Assembly (NCBI GenBank): GCA_002099365.1
Contig: MSED01000006.1
Coordinates: 1,116,001 to 1,180,000 of the forward strand
From: Phialophora verrucosa
Taxonomy: Eukaryota > Ascomycota > Eurotiomycetes > Chaetothyriales > Herpotrichiellaceae
Length of the DNA stretch: 64,000 nt
Direction: 5' to 3'
Under the pieces are notes generated by a model. That model worked only from the letters and a program-made list of their open reading frames with translations, did not search any database and was not told where the DNA came from. A program made the translations under genes and the position numbers. This document shows, piece after piece, positions 12,383 to 24,623 of this stretch (the stretch's first letter is position 1; every line of letters starts with the position of its first letter).

Positions 12383-15152
12383 TTAAGATTCCTGAAATGT
12401 AAATGTCCCGGACTCGTCACAATTCTCAATTACAAGCTTGACCAACTTGGTCGTGACCGGAAACGTGACTTCATTGGCAATTCGTTCTTTCTCCGCCAAC
12501 TTGGTCCATTTGAGGAAAATCTGGGCGAGCTGCCACGAGTCCATCGCGTGTCTCATGAATCCGACCCGTTTCCACATGTCCGCGACCTCGCAGATGCCCG
12601 AATCTGACCCCAGAGAGATGGAAGAACGCAACCATGTCTCCTTCCAGTGCCTCAGGCCATGTTCTACTGCGGAAATTTGGGAGCCGTAGGATAGCAATGC
12701 CTGAATTTGTGCGAGGAGCGAGTGAAGACCTTGAAGAGAACGAAGTAGGTTAGCGAGAGTTTTGGGGAAGGCAATTCTGCAATCGAGTTCAAAAGGTGGG
12801 CTTGGTGGCGGTTACCGCTAATGATTGTGAACATGTTGTAGATGCTCATGCGTGCCAAATGGCTCTGGAATTGCGAAGTGAGGTTCTCCCTGCAGATCAA
12901 GCTGATAGCAGACCGCAGTGTCAGTCGTTCCTCTTTGGCATCTTCACAGTGCGCTCTCAGCGTGGCGAAGCACTCTTTCGACGAGAGGGCCTGGAAAGAC
13001 TCTTCAGGGTAACTCAGGTCCACCTCCATTTCCTGGGCCAAGAGCTTGGGCGGGCAGTCTCTGAATAGGAGAAAGGCGACATCGAGCAGAAACACCTGCG
13101 TCAGAGTTCTTTCGAGGAGGAGAAACAAAGCATTAGCGCCCAAGGACGTCAGAGATGGGAGTAATAAGGACGGCACACACCTACTAAATACTTCTCTGTA
13201 GATGAAGGCTTTCCAATCAAACAGGAAAGGGTCTTTGGTGTTGACAGGTGTGAGGTTAGGGCTAGATCGAAGGAGATCTCTGGTGACCTGTTGGATGATA
13301 AGCCGGTGATCTTTAGCGGCTCAAGCAGGAGTCTTGTCGAAGTGTAAACGTACCGTGACCAGTGTATTGTGACGCTCGTTTCGAATCCTCTGCCCATTCT
13401 CTTCAGCACCCTCCCAGTTCTGTAATATGCAAATGAAATATGCGGCTTGAAGTGCTTCAAGTCTCTTCGAATTCTGCAGTTCGCCTTCGCGCTCGCGAGG
13501 TGGAGAGTGATAGAGCCGTTTGTCGTCAAAGACCATTTCCTCCACGCTGTTGAACCAGAGCTTTGCAAGGTTCTTGTCCGAAGCTTCCAAGGACAAGGAT
13601 GCACCGACAAGAACCATCGACGCGACCAATCCAGCAGAAGCATTGGTTGGTGAAAAGGTAGGCTTATGAAGCATTGGACAGTTTGAGTGCCAGGATGACC
13701 AGTAAAGTGTCATATACCGTCGCATCTGCGGCGGAGAGAACGTGTAGAAGCACATCCTTTCGAGCAGATGCGACCATTTGATGGTGATGGCCGAGGTCTT
13801 GCTTTTTTGGCAAGTGGCTTCTTTTATGCCCGCCACGATTTCGTTCGTCTTTGGGAATAAAGGATCGCGCATCCATTCAATGAAGGGGTCCGGGGCTGCT
13901 TGCTTCGCCTCCAGCTCCGGATAAATGGTTGTGGAAAGACGGCCCAGAGAAGAAGGTCGCATGTTTCCAAAGGGACGATCTGATTTCGAAAAGGAGTAAT
14001 TCTGTTTGGATATATTGTAAGTGGGCGACGACATAAATTCTTCTCTGTCATATGATCCTCCATCATTTGTTGCCTCGTCCGATTCCGAGTTGTCAAGCGA
14101 GAATATGCTATTGAGGTCAAACATGTCCTGCCAGTCAGGCCCGTTCGTTGGCGTTCCAACTTGGCTTTGCGAGGTACTATTAGCAGCACCGATGGCCTTT
14201 CTTTGTGTCACACTGCCACAGTCAAAACAAGAGACGAACCCAGTGCATCTCGCATAACTAGCCAAAACTTGGAACTGACACGAGATACTCCCCTCTGCGT
14301 GGAGAGTAGAGGGCTTGTCTGTCGTCGGGTCCGGGTGGAGCATCAACGTGCTTTGCATCATCATATATTCGTGGAAATGGTCCAGCGAGCCAATGTCTGA
14401 GGCAATATTGGCGCTTAATTCATCCGGGAGTGACGGCGCATACAATAACCCGTCGATATTGAAATGGAAACCTCCTAGGTCCGTGGTGGGAATACTATCG
14501 GTGCAAGCATTCGGCGGGATTTCTGCGGTTAGTCTTATCGAATCTCCTGTTCCGTTGCCGTCGTCACCGATGTCCGATGTCGAGGGATACGAGGTAAGCT
14601 CCAGCTCCAGACCCTGATTCTCTCGCTCTTTCGTTGCGCCAGAGTAAGCGCAAGTCTCGCCCTTTCTCAGACATCCCTGGCATGGATTCCCAGAGTCGCA
14701 GGATCGCTTCAGTCTAACACAGCGGTCGCAGGATTTCCTGGTTCGGCCTCTTCGACGACTGTTGATCTTGGGGATCTCATCGCCTGACCTCAGGCGAACT
14801 CCACAGGTTCGCCAGTGCCGAATGAGGGTGTCTCTAAAATCACTTCAGTCAATCCAGATGTGGTACCCAGATATCTCAGGATCGAGAATAGGGCCTTGCT
14901 GGGAATAATTGTCAGACTTCCATACCTCCTTCCGAAAGCTTGGTAGCAGAAGTTGCAAGAAAATGGACGCTTGGTGCTATCTTTTCCAGAAAGCATTAGC
15001 AAGAGCAATGACCTGTAAAGCCCGTGATGGTGACACGACATACGAGAGTCTACATGGCGTTGGAGATGCTCAGTTCGTCGAAAGCCAGTGCCACAGATGA
15101 AGCAGACGTATGCCAGTTTCGAAGACGCAGTCTCGTTGGAATCACCCGCCAT
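12383..15152 (-). CDS. Transcription factor with C2H2 fingers plus a Zn2Cys6 cluster
   Basis: A nuclear DNA-binding regulator. Six exons on the minus strand (15152-15044, 14980-14926, 14833-13354, 13287-13181, 13108-12816, 12729-12383) sum to an intact frame of 796 residues. The N-terminus has a C2H2 finger (Cys17, Cys20, His29, His33), a second finger of C2HC form (Cys45, Cys48, His61, Cys65), and then a fungal binuclear cluster (Cys90, Cys93, Cys100, Cys106, Cys109, Cys116; core CDRCVRLKRSC). The long C-terminal part looks like a fungal transcription factor middle homology region. The ATG at 15152 was chosen because the finger follows within 16 residues; an in-frame extension upstream is possible. 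Its convergent alcohol dehydrogenase neighbour and the nearby transporter are plausible targets, by position only. Confidence 0.9.
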
Positions 15153-16707
15153 AGGGCACAGCAGATGCGGTCGTGCAGGAGGCAGAATTAGAAGAGCATT
15201 GGGAAGTGTGAAGTAGGAGGGACAGTCAAAGAGTGACAGCCCACCAACGGAATGTCGCGGGGCAAATCGTGGAGGACGTGGAGGATGTTTCAAGTCAAAG
15301 ACGGAGAGCATCACCCAGTATGCACACTACGAGTACAACGGGATTGTCTCGGTGTCCGGGGTGCCGGGGAGCGCAACTCGGGGGCCCCTAGACACCGGGA
15401 CCGGCGCGATCTCGGTATTGGCCCTGGAGGGGGTACGCGATGAGGTGCACGAATACCTTCCCATGCCAATTGCATTTACTGTAAACATTTCTAAGCCAAT
15501 CTATCATGGATCTGCAACAATGCTTACATCAATAAGGTTTCAATGTCCGGCTTCTTCGTCACGTTCCTCGTCGCCGTACACTTTATACATGCATTTCTTA
15601 TGTTGTAGGGCTTCATAAATTGCTCAGACAAGACAAGGTCTCATACGCTGGAGCAAAGAAGCTTACGAGACGCCAGCCTGGATGACGCCTCTCGAAGTCA
15701 CCAAGAGCAACGGGGAGTGTGTTCACACAGCAACACATCAACACAAAACAATTGTATCTCGGCGTTCTCTAGGTCAGTACGGAAAGCCGCTCAACCTCAA
15801 ACCAACGCTTGGTTCCTCCTGAGATCTCTGAAAGAATTAGTGCTTTGTGTTTGTGCATGATGGATTCGGATACCTGGACGGTGCAGGTCAAACCGAATCG
15901 CCACGTTAAATATCAGTGATGCGTGCCTTATTCGCTCTTCGGAGAAAATGTGAGTTTGCACAGCTGGTGGTGGCAAACTGTGAGAACATGTCTTGCGAGA
16001 CACTGTCGCTTCGAGGGACCTCTGGTCCCCTGTGGAATTGCCTATGCCTTTGGAGATGCGATGGCGTTTCTTATTTTAGAGCCACCGACAAAGCCTTGCC
16101 TCACCAAGGTAGAATTGGCATTAACAAATTCGGGAATGGTCGAAGTACATGGCAGCAGCTGACGGTCCAACTCGTTTGAACTGCTTCTTGTGGGTGTCGA
16201 TAGGAATCTCTTGAGGATGTGGAAACACTTCTTATTATGCTTTTAGTATTGAGATCCGCGTGCCTTTGTCCGTGAGCCTCTGCAGGCTCATTCTACCGGA
16301 GTGACAGCCAGAATTGTCAAGACATGAGAGGGGAATGTGGAACACGGGCCGTGTTTTGACGACTATGTTTGGCTCTTCGGCACAGGTCATCACGGGATGG
16401 CTTCACCACATTGCGGCTCTCTTCCGTCGCTCGGACGAATATCGCAGGACAGTCTCTCCTTATAGAGATATGCGCGGAGCACGGGATACGGAGCACAGGT
16501 ATCCGGTTCTGTCACTTTTGAGAAAGAACATCAACCCATCAACCCATCATGGAGTTTACCCCACTGAGAGGCAATGCCCGTTGTGCACTGTGGCATGATC
16601 CCCCCTAAGCCTAATGAGGCACATAAGTATATTTCTGAGAACACTGAAGCTGCTTTGCCAAAGTCACATTGCACACTCGTCCTTGTTGACTCCCAGAGAG
16701 ACTCGTC
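15153..16707. other. Intergenic region between regulator and BVMO
   Basis: About 1.55 kb separates two divergently transcribed genes and presumably holds both promoters. Short open frames here have no recognisable content. I see no repeat or RNA gene. Confidence 0.5.
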
Positions 16708-18644
16708 ATGAGTGTTGATTCTTCGCTTTTCGCAAGCCATCCAGCTGGGCATCCGAATGTCCCGAATGTCTTCCTCAACGACCCTGCTAATAGGAAAATC
16801 AAGGTGGTCACTATCGGGGCTGGCGTTAGTGGAATCCTGAACGCCTACAACATCCAGACCCGCTGCGAGAATGTGGAGCATGTAGTTTTTGAGAAGAACC
16901 CCGACGTGGGAGGCACTTGGTATGAGAACAGGTATCCTGAATGTGGCTGCGATGTTCCCAGCCATGCTTATGCGTATAGATTTGCTCCAAACGTGAGTTA
17001 CATGTTTTGAAACCCAGAAAAGGAGCTGATCTTAACCAATGATATAGCCAGATTGGCCGAGATTCATGTCAAAATCTCAAGACATTTGGCGATACTTGGT
17101 CAAGGTGTGCAAAGTTTTTGGCCTGCGAAAATACATGAATTTCAACACCGAGGTGATTGGTTGCTATTGGCAAGAGGAATCTGGAAAGTGGCTTGTCAAA
17201 ACGCGGCAGACCTCTGCAGAGGGAGTCAAGGAGCAAGAGACAGAATGTGACCTAGTCCTGTATGCAACTGGCTGGCTGAACAATTGGAAATGGCCGGATA
17301 TTGAAGGTCTGAAGACCTTCAAGGGAAGGGTGGTACACACCGCCAACTGGCCAGAGGACTACCAAAAAAAGCAGTGGGCGGATGAAAGAGTTGCCGTGAT
17401 CGGCTCAGGCGCCTCTTCCATTCAGACAGTCCCAGGAATGCAGCCATACGTGAAGCACATGGACGTCTACGCCAGAACAGTGAGCCCCCATCCCATTGAG
17501 CAGTCATCTTTCCAAGACACTGCCATTCCTTAGAAATGGCGTGTCCATCCATTGGTTTATATCTAACTCTTGCGCTCTTCCACTAGGCCGTCTGGTTCAT
17601 TTCCATGACCGACAAATATCCTCAGAACTACATATACACAGTGGAGGAGAAGCGGGCCTTTCGAAGCGATCCTCGCAAAATCATCGAGCACCGAAAATTC
17701 CTCGAAAATCTATTGAACGGCTCTTGGCCTGCGTTCTACCTGGGCAGCGACGCACAGAAAATGATAGCCGGAAAATTTCAGCAACGAATGGCGCAACTAA
17801 TCAAGGACGGACGTCTTCTCAAAGGTAAGACATTAGTCTCCCAACGCATCGGATTCCATGGGTCTCACATCTTTCAGGCTTTACCCCCAATTTCGCCTTG
17901 GGTTGCAGACGAATTGCGCCCGGTGACCCTTACCTGCAAGCCATACAGGAGGACAATGTTGACGTCCATTTTACCCCGATGGTCAAGATCACGCCACAAG
18001 GAGTTGTAGGTGGTGACGGTGTCGCAAAAGAAGTGGACACAATCGTATGTGCCACCGGATTCGATGTATCCTTCAGACCGCGATTCCCCGTCATCGGGAA
18101 AAACGGAGTCAACCTCGCAGAGAAATGGCGAAGCGAGCCGCTGGCGTACTTCGGCCTTACCGTACCAGACATGCCGAACTTCATGATGCACGGAGGGCCG
18201 CCGGCGCCGGTCCAGAACGGCACGTCATTCGGATACTTGCATGCAGTCGCAGACTATGGAATCAAGATGATTGAGAAGCTCCAAAGAGAGGACATCAAAT
18301 CACTGGCACCCAAGCAAGATGTCACGGATGCGTTTGGCCAGTACGTCCAGGATCTCTTGAAGCTAACCGTCTTCTCGGACGACTGCCGGAGCTGGTATAA
18401 GAACAGTGAGACTGGAAAAGGAAATGCCGTGTACCCTGGCAGTACTCTGCATTACATTGAGATGGTCAGCAACCCAAGGTGGGAAGATTACGATATCGAG
18501 TACAACGAGAAGGGCAATATGTGGAGATTCATGGGCATCGGGATGGTGCCGCAGCAAAAGAAGCATGGACAAGACTTGAGTTATTATGTGCATGAAGAGG
18601 ACATCGACCCGCTGTGGCTGGAGGAGATCAAGCGTGCTCCATAG
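16708..18644 (+). CDS. Baeyer-Villiger monooxygenase (class B flavoprotein), copy 1
   Basis: By family it inserts one oxygen next to a ketone using FAD, NADPH and O2, giving an ester or lactone. Exons 16708-16992, 17048-17479, 17587-17824 and 17878-18644 sum in frame to 573 residues. The FAD Rossmann motif GAGVSG is at 37-42. The BVMO fingerprint [12 protein letters not shown] is at 186-197 and matches FxGxxxHxxxW[PD]. A second dinucleotide motif, GSGASS, follows, and an ATG motif ([10 protein letters not shown]) precedes the C-terminal substrate domain. The sequence resembles fungal cyclohexanone/steroid-type BVMOs more than simple FMOs. It is followed by the VOC and FAH genes. A second BVMO with similar architecture but different exon structure lies at 32989-35103. 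Confidence 0.93.
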
Positions 18645-19046
18645 TTTAGTCGATGGTAAATGGTCAAAAAGCCCGGGAAAAGGAAGAGTAGAAATTCAAT
18701 CATAGAAATGTCGCGGAGATGAATGTCGACAACACCACCACTCGCCTTAGCATCGAGACCTTCAACTTTCTACCATTTCACCTAGTACGCTTGATGCCCG
18801 ATGTTAATTATCCGTGTTTCTGCGAGAAAGAGTCGCCATTTCAACGGCTCGAAGCCTTATTAGACTGACGGCACAAAGCTACCAAATTCGTGGAACGTGT
18901 TAAAATTTCATCTAACAACACTCTTCCACATCAACTGTGGTCAAACGATATTGCGACTAAATGCGTTTCTCCCAGCTAGCCACACTAAGCCGGCCCCTCT
19001 CAAGTATCTGTGAGGTTATGCTATAGGCACTTGAGCATTTGGTTAA
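18645..19046. other. Convergent 3' spacer
   Basis: About 400 bases between the convergent BVMO and VOC genes, presumably 3' UTRs. The only structure seen is a perfect 16-bp palindrome (19041-19056) that overlaps the VOC stop codon. Confidence 0.5.
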
Positions 19047-19056
19047 TTAATTAACC
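19041..19056. repeat. Perfect 16-bp palindrome at VOC stop codon
   Basis: The sequence ggttaattaattaacc reads the same on both strands and spans the last codons and TAA stop of the VOC gene. It may be chance in AT-rich sequence. Confidence 0.6.
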
Positions 19057-19619
19057 CCTGGTGGCAATCTCGGACCAATCTCAATCCGTTTCTTGATACT
19101 TTTGTGAGACTCTCCACTCTCCAGACGCCTAACCAGATCCTCCGGATTAAAATCGGTCCCGATTGGGTTCATCGCAAACAACTCTGACGTGATGAAGACA
19201 TCCGCCCCCTCAATCGTGTCGAAGTTGTCAGTCTGGGTCTCGATTTGATTTCCATCAGGATCCGTATAGTAGATGCTGGTGGTCGGCCCGTGGTTGACGC
19301 ACCAGGTTGGCAAGATGCCCGCCGCTTTGCGCTGACGGTATGCCAGTGCGAGATCGTCGAGGGTGTCATAGGAAAATGCGATGTGCTCCAGGCCTGCAGT
19401 CTGCGGGTTCTTGGGCCCTGTCCCAGGTGCTTGAAAGAGGGCGATACGGTGATGCTCATCATCGTATCGGAGGAAGGATATCATCGGGTTTTCGTGGCAA
19501 ACTTTGGCACCCAGGCATTTGATGTAGAAGTCCTTCATGGTTTCGAGATTAGGAGTCCGGATGACCACATGGGCGAGCTTGGCCGGGCTCTTGACCTTGA
19601 TGGAAAGAGTCGAGGACAT
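19047..19619 (-). CDS. VOC-superfamily protein, extradiol (catechol-type) dioxygenase-like
   Basis: A single-exon gene of 190 residues. The vicinal-oxygen-chelate fold is indicated by two beta-alpha-beta-beta-beta halves with likely metal ligands His17 (LAHVVIRT), His79 (GLEHIAFSY) and Glu127 (DPDGNQIE). A further His110 (CVNHGPTTSIYYTD) sits where type I extradiol dioxygenases have an active-site histidine. This combination favours an iron-dependent ring-cleavage dioxygenase or a close relative over a glyoxalase I, but it is one short domain pair and the substrate is unknown. The gene is divergent from an FAH-family enzyme only 449 bases away, an arrangement that fits ring cleavage followed by hydrolysis of the product. 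The ATG at 19619 opens directly on the conserved first strand. Confidence 0.88.
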   Translation of the reverse strand: MSSTLSIKVKSPAKLAHVVIRTPNLETMKDFYIKCLGAKVCHENPMISFLRYDDEHHRIALFQAPGTGPKNPQTAGLEHIAFSYDTLDDLALAYRQRKAAGILPTWCVNHGPTTSIYYTDPDGNQIETQTDNFDTIEGADVFITSELFAMNPIGTDFNPEDLVRRLESGESHKSIKKRIEIGPRLPPGVN

Positions 19620-20068
19620 GTTGGCGGAGTCTTGAATGGACTTGTAATGCTACAAAGAGGACGACGGGTAAGTGGACAGAGATATTGTTTGCATCAAAGG
19701 AGAAAACAAAATTCCCAAACCTCAGAATTAGGCTTCTCGGCCTTTTTTGAGAGGTGTTGAAGATCTCCATTACGAGATGCTGTGTATCCAGGTGGAATCG
19801 GATGTAGGTCAAAAATGTCCCGTCTTGCCATTCTACCGCCCGCTGACATGAAGCGGCCATTGCGCCCAGATACACGGAGTATACCCCGCTAAGCGGAGCT
19901 TTCCCCACAGTTTCGTTGGATAACACACAATTTAGCCAATTTGGGAAATGGAAGGAAACAGGAAGACCCGCATCCCCACGTCGGCAAAATGGTGGCTTGT
20001 ATATCAGACGGCATTTTTGGTTTTTGACTCGCTTGAAAGTCGAAATCACAAGACTTTAGACCGAAAAG
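19620..20068. promoter_or_regulatory. Shared divergent promoter of VOC and FAH genes
   Basis: These 449 bases lie between two head-to-head genes and must hold both promoters. A single bidirectional control region is likely. No specific operator was recognised. Confidence 0.5.
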
Positions 20069-21204
20069 ATGGGTGGTGCTACTCTTCGACGTCTTCTTCG
20101 TTTCGAGAACCCCGCGGGGAAGGTGTTTTACGGCGAAGCCCCTGCAGAGCCTGACCCCGCCGCATTGCTGGGGCAAAAGGTGCCGGTCTACCAAGGAGAC
20201 GCTCCTTGGTCCGATGCATTTCGCAGAACTGAGCAGGCAGAAGAGGTCCATAAGGTGCGGAATCTCCGTCGGTGGTCTATACGCAGGCAGCAGAGTCTGA
20301 GATGAGGGTCCGAAACACCAGGTGCTCAGTCCACTGCCCGATACGCCCATCTTCCACTGTGTAGGATTGAACTATCGGCTACATATCGAAGAGGTCAAGG
20401 TCAGTAAGCTTTCCTTCGAAGATTTGTCCTTGTCAGAATTACACCTGTACTGACGAGTCTTTGTTCTGTCTTAGGCGGAAGTTCCAACTTTTCCCGCCAT
20501 ATTCAACAAACCATCAGGTTTGTACATATTGCCTAAGTCACTTCGTCTGTGTGGCATCTAACAGGGTCGTCTAGATGCGCTTGCGGGACCACTCGATGAT
20601 ATCGAGATTCACAGAGACAGCCTACTGTTAGACTACGAGGTACGTACTAGATTGTGAAAAGAAAACAAAAGCCTCCGGTGGCCCCTGTTTGATCAGAACC
20701 AGTCCAGCTAATACGAAGCAGGGGGAGTTATGCATTATAATCGGCAAAGACTTTAAAGATATCAAACCCGAGGAAGATCCTTTAGACTGTGTCCTCGGCT
20801 ATACGGCAGGCAATGACGTGTCGTCGCGCTACTGGCAAGCGCCCGGAAGATCAAGTCAGCAGGCCGGTTACGCAAAATCCTTCGACAAATTTGCTCCCAT
20901 CGGGCCGTACATCTGTTCAACTACCGCCGTTCCAGATCCCAGCGCCCTAACTTTGACTACAAAGGTCAACGGCGAGGTCAGGCAGCAGGGCCGAACGGAC
21001 GACCTTGTCTTCGACGTGCCGGCAATACTTAGATTCCTTGGCCGAGGGAGGACTATTAGAAAGGGCACGGTGATCATGACCGGTACGCCTGGTGGCGTGG
21101 CTGCGTTCATGAAACCACCGGCTTGGCTAACAGGTGGAGATGTCGTCGAGGTCGAGATCGAGAAGATCGGCCTAATCAGGAATCGGTTTGTCGCAACTCC
21201 ATAG
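20069..21204 (+). CDS. Fumarylacetoacetate hydrolase family protein
   Basis: By family it hydrolyses, decarboxylates or isomerises acylpyruvate-like beta-diketones from aromatic breakdown. Five exons (20069-20254, 20322-20399, 20475-20517, 20575-20639, 20722-21204) sum to 284 residues, typical of the short FAHD1-like/fumarylpyruvate hydrolase branch rather than the about 420-residue FAA hydrolase of tyrosine breakdown. Conserved blocks: HCVGLNYRLHIEE, FPAIFNKPS, DYEGELCIIIGKD with the acidic metal ligands, GYTAGNDVSSR, and the C-terminal GTPGGVA loop. Intron 3 uses the second of two possible acceptors (ending at 20574), which restores the conserved frame into DALAGPLDD. It is head-to-head with the extradiol-dioxygenase-like gene, suggesting successive steps. 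The exact substrate is not predictable. Confidence 0.9.
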
Positions 21205-21926
21205 GAGAACTGGGCAATCAGGTAGACGAGGCGTTGCAACACTCCAAAATCGAGGCTCCCCTTATGCTTTGGCCAGCAAGTTTTGACATCTCTGCGAAGA
21301 CGATATCGACTACGTGGAGAGATCCATGTTCCCGCTTCCCTGAGACTTTTCAGTCACTTGAAGACCTCCAAACTGTCAAAATATATAAATGAGGCTGTGT
21401 GCAGACATTTTCTATGGAGAGTGATCAGGGCCTGGCGGCCTGGCCAGCTCGGTTACAAGGAACACGCCATCCCTGTACGTTTTTATAGAGATTAGTTCTC
21501 CACCCCATGATGCAGAGGCAAAGATCATCAGAGCGCGCCGAAAATTCATTTATGAGCAGTCCTTCGCACACAATAAAAGTATACAACGTGCGGGTGCAAA
21601 TCACAATAGTGCAAATTGCGGCAATTCTGACTCAGACCAGCCGATGGCTCACGGACCTCTCCGAAAAGATATATATCATGAAAAAGACGTCGAGTTCAAT
21701 CAACGATGCCGAAGATGTCAGAGGCGCAACAAAGACGTTTCGTTTAATATCATCCACGCATCATTGCAAATCCTGTGTATATCTATTTCCTTGAAGGCAT
21801 GAGATGTCCAGGTCCAAACTAGGGTCTACGAGTCTGCAGAAAGTCCACTCTCTGTAAGAGTCCCGTCTAGTGTCGTCCTCACCCGATTGTTTCTAGCATC
21901 ATCCGCGTGTAATGCAGCAGCTCCTC
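21205..21926. other. Convergent intergenic region
   Basis: About 720 bases between the 3' ends of the FAH and decarboxylase genes. Only short open frames without recognisable content are present. Confidence 0.5.
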
Positions 21927-23840
21927 TTAACATATTTCCATCGACAAGATCTGAAAGAAGCTTGGAGAATCATAACGATCCAATTCACACTCCAGAACTT
22001 GTATCCTCTTACTGGCCTGAAAATCCTTGTCTGCGAGAATTTCCCCCAATTCTTCATATGTTCGAGCAGTGTACGATACCGCGTCGCTTGATGCCCCGAA
22101 GAACTGGAGCATCAGCTTATAGTTCCATCGATCAATGTCGTTGTATCTCCTCTGAGGACCGTGAATCACTCGCTCGACAGTGTATCCGGCGTTATTAATG
22201 ACCACAATAGTGGGCGTGAAGTTGTTGTGGATGATGGTGCTGATTTCCTGCGGGAGTCCCTCATTAGTCTTCCTGGCTTGTTGGATCTTCGGAGGAGCAT
22301 CAGGGCAACGATCGTCCACTGACCTGGACACTCATTTGCAAGCTACCATCTCCAACGAACAAGATAACTCTGCCTCCAAGCCCTTTTTCTCTTCGTGCAA
22401 CCAAAGTACCCAAAACTGCCCCGACGGTGAACCCAATGGAGGAGTAGAATATCTGGGTATAGTATTCGGAATTTGCCGGTAACTTCATGTCTAATGTTCC
22501 AAATTGGGAAGACCCAACTTCGGCTACGAGCCAGTCGTTTGGCTGAAGGTAAGCATTGAACATCTTCCAGATATGGCTCTGCCTGAGGGGTCCTTGAAGA
22601 TCATCTGGGAGTTGTGGGGGCGATGCGTCCTTGGAACCAGGTCAGGATCGGCCCAAAGAGACGAAGAGATGAAGAGAGTAAGGGGTAGCTTTCTGACATA
22701 CTGATACTCGTTCCCACCATTTATTCTTCTGCAGTACAAGCTTTTGTGACCTTGCCCGCTCAGCCAGCTTGTTTACGATCGGGACAAATGAAATCAGATC
22801 CCATCTCTTGTCGCCAATGAACACATACTTCGGATGCAAAGCAATTAATGTTCCCTCACTTGCCAAATTGTGTGTGAAGCCACCTGTATTAGTGTCTGAG
22901 GGGAAGCGGCCGACGTGAATGACCAGATCAGAGCTCTCGATGGCCTCTTTGGCGTTCTTGGACGTGCCCACAGATCCCATGTAGAGACCACCAAAGTTAT
23001 CGCTGGTCTCGTCCAGTAATGATTTCGCCAACGGAGTCACGAAGCCCTGGGGATCAAAGTCAGTCGGTCCACTTTTTGATATTTGATATAGCGGACGGAA
23101 CTTGCAATCATGCCTGTCAACTCTATCAGCTCATTCACTACAGCCGTGAGACCAAACCGTTGTGTTAAAAGGTCGACGAGAATGCTAGGCCTTTGGGCAT
23201 TCTGGATCGCCTCGAATATGGTGTCAATGATTGATTCCTCCACTGCTTCTTGTCCAGCATTAGTTATCTCCAGGTCCAACTGCTTTTGCAGTCTTGTGCC
23301 GTCGACCAGGATATCAGGCGTATCAATCGGGACATACAGGTATACCGGGAGCTTCGTCTGGAAACAGGCCTCTATAACTCGATCGACTTCGGCTGTGAAG
23401 GTTGCATCGTCGTGAAGGAATGCTGTTGCCGCCGAAATCGGCCTTGAGATGTCCCGGAAGATGGCATGGTCAATATTCTCTCCGAGCGTGTGATGAATCA
23501 TCAAACGCGCTTTCTGCGCGGCCCGCGATGTGGTTCCCACGATATGAATGACTGGGACATGTTCGCTCACGGCTCCGGCGATACCGTTGATGGCGCTCAG
23601 CTCTCCCACGCCATATGTTGTAATGACCACTCCGGGAAGACCTCTCGACCGCGCATAGCCATCCGCGGCATAAGCGCCGTTCAACTCGTTGCGGGTCCCT
23701 ACCCAATGAAGGCCATCGACACTGTCCAAGTGGTCCAAAAGATTGAGGTTGAAATCGCCCGGAACTCCAAAAATGTGCTCAATACCAAGGCTGTGCACTC
23801 GGCGAAAGATGTACTCTCCAAGTGGTATTAGCGGTGGCAT
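21927..23840 (-). CDS. Thiamine-diphosphate 2-oxoacid decarboxylase (pyruvate/indolepyruvate decarboxylase-like)
   Basis: It should convert a 2-oxo acid to an aldehyde and CO2. Minus-strand exons 23840-23097, 23046-22698, 22604-22324 and 22247-21927 sum to 564 residues, the length of yeast PDC. The N-terminal Glu52 (TRNELNGAYAADGYAR) is the thiamine-activating residue. The paired histidines of the decarboxylase branch are seen in MIHHTLGENIDH. The thiamine-binding signature runs from GDGSLQ to the distal NN (VINNAGYTVE). Two donors are unusual (gtccgc at 23096 and gtcaga at 22697) but give the only frame that keeps conserved sequence, so these borders are less certain. The C-terminus after DRYDSP is atypical. 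A role on phenylpyruvate- or indolepyruvate-like acids is as likely as one on pyruvate. An in-frame codon further upstream is not ATG, so 23840 is preferred. Confidence 0.88.
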
Positions 23841-24623
23841 TCTTGTGTCGTTGTCCAAAATCTGTCTGTTGCACGGCACCAGCCTGAAAGGCAAGTTTCT
23901 TATTCCAAAATTGAAGGTTAAACTCGACAAAGACGCTGCCGTGCTCTATGCAAGAGCGCAAGATGTCTGTACGAATGTAAAGTCGATTTTATAAGGATCA
24001 TTGAAGGGATGTACCGGAGATCGTGACCGTGAACAAATTCTTAACAAAAGCCACCCAACGTTGGCGTTCACCATGTCTGAGCTCAAGAAGAGGGAGTGGT
24101 CTAACTCTTTGAGCTTCGCTGTAAGCAGGCAGTATGTTTCGACCAGGCGCGAGTTACGAATGCTTGCAAGAATTGTGGTTGCGGAATTTGCACACTCGAG
24201 CATGGAGGAGTAATTCCGAAAGGGGCCGCAGACGGTAGTATCGGGATTCTCCCCACAGCCGGGCGAGCCAAACATGGGTGGTGAATATTCTACAAAAAGA
24301 AGCCCTGACAAAGAGAGTATGCATAATATGTAGTTTCTATCGTTTATGTTCTAGACGGCAGGATTTATGTTAACCAAAGGGAACTAAATCCAACGGGCAT
24401 TACACGCTGCTCCAGGATCGGCTGTTGGTCCACAGAGACATCCACCACGGAGTATTCTCTCAGTCTGCTTCGTGGACATTGATTTCACGCTCGAGTCTGC
24501 CATCGTAAGCCATCTTTCTACCCTCGTTCATAACCAGGCTGGAGCCTTTTGTAGACTCTGAGTCTTCACGAAGCCTATAACGCTTGTATTCTCTTCAACC
24601 AATTCATACATTGATTTGTGTGC
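23841..24623. promoter_or_regulatory. Divergent promoter region of decarboxylase and SnoaL-like genes
   Basis: About 780 bases between two head-to-head genes. It should hold both promoters. No binding site was identified and no other gene is supported. Confidence 0.4.
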
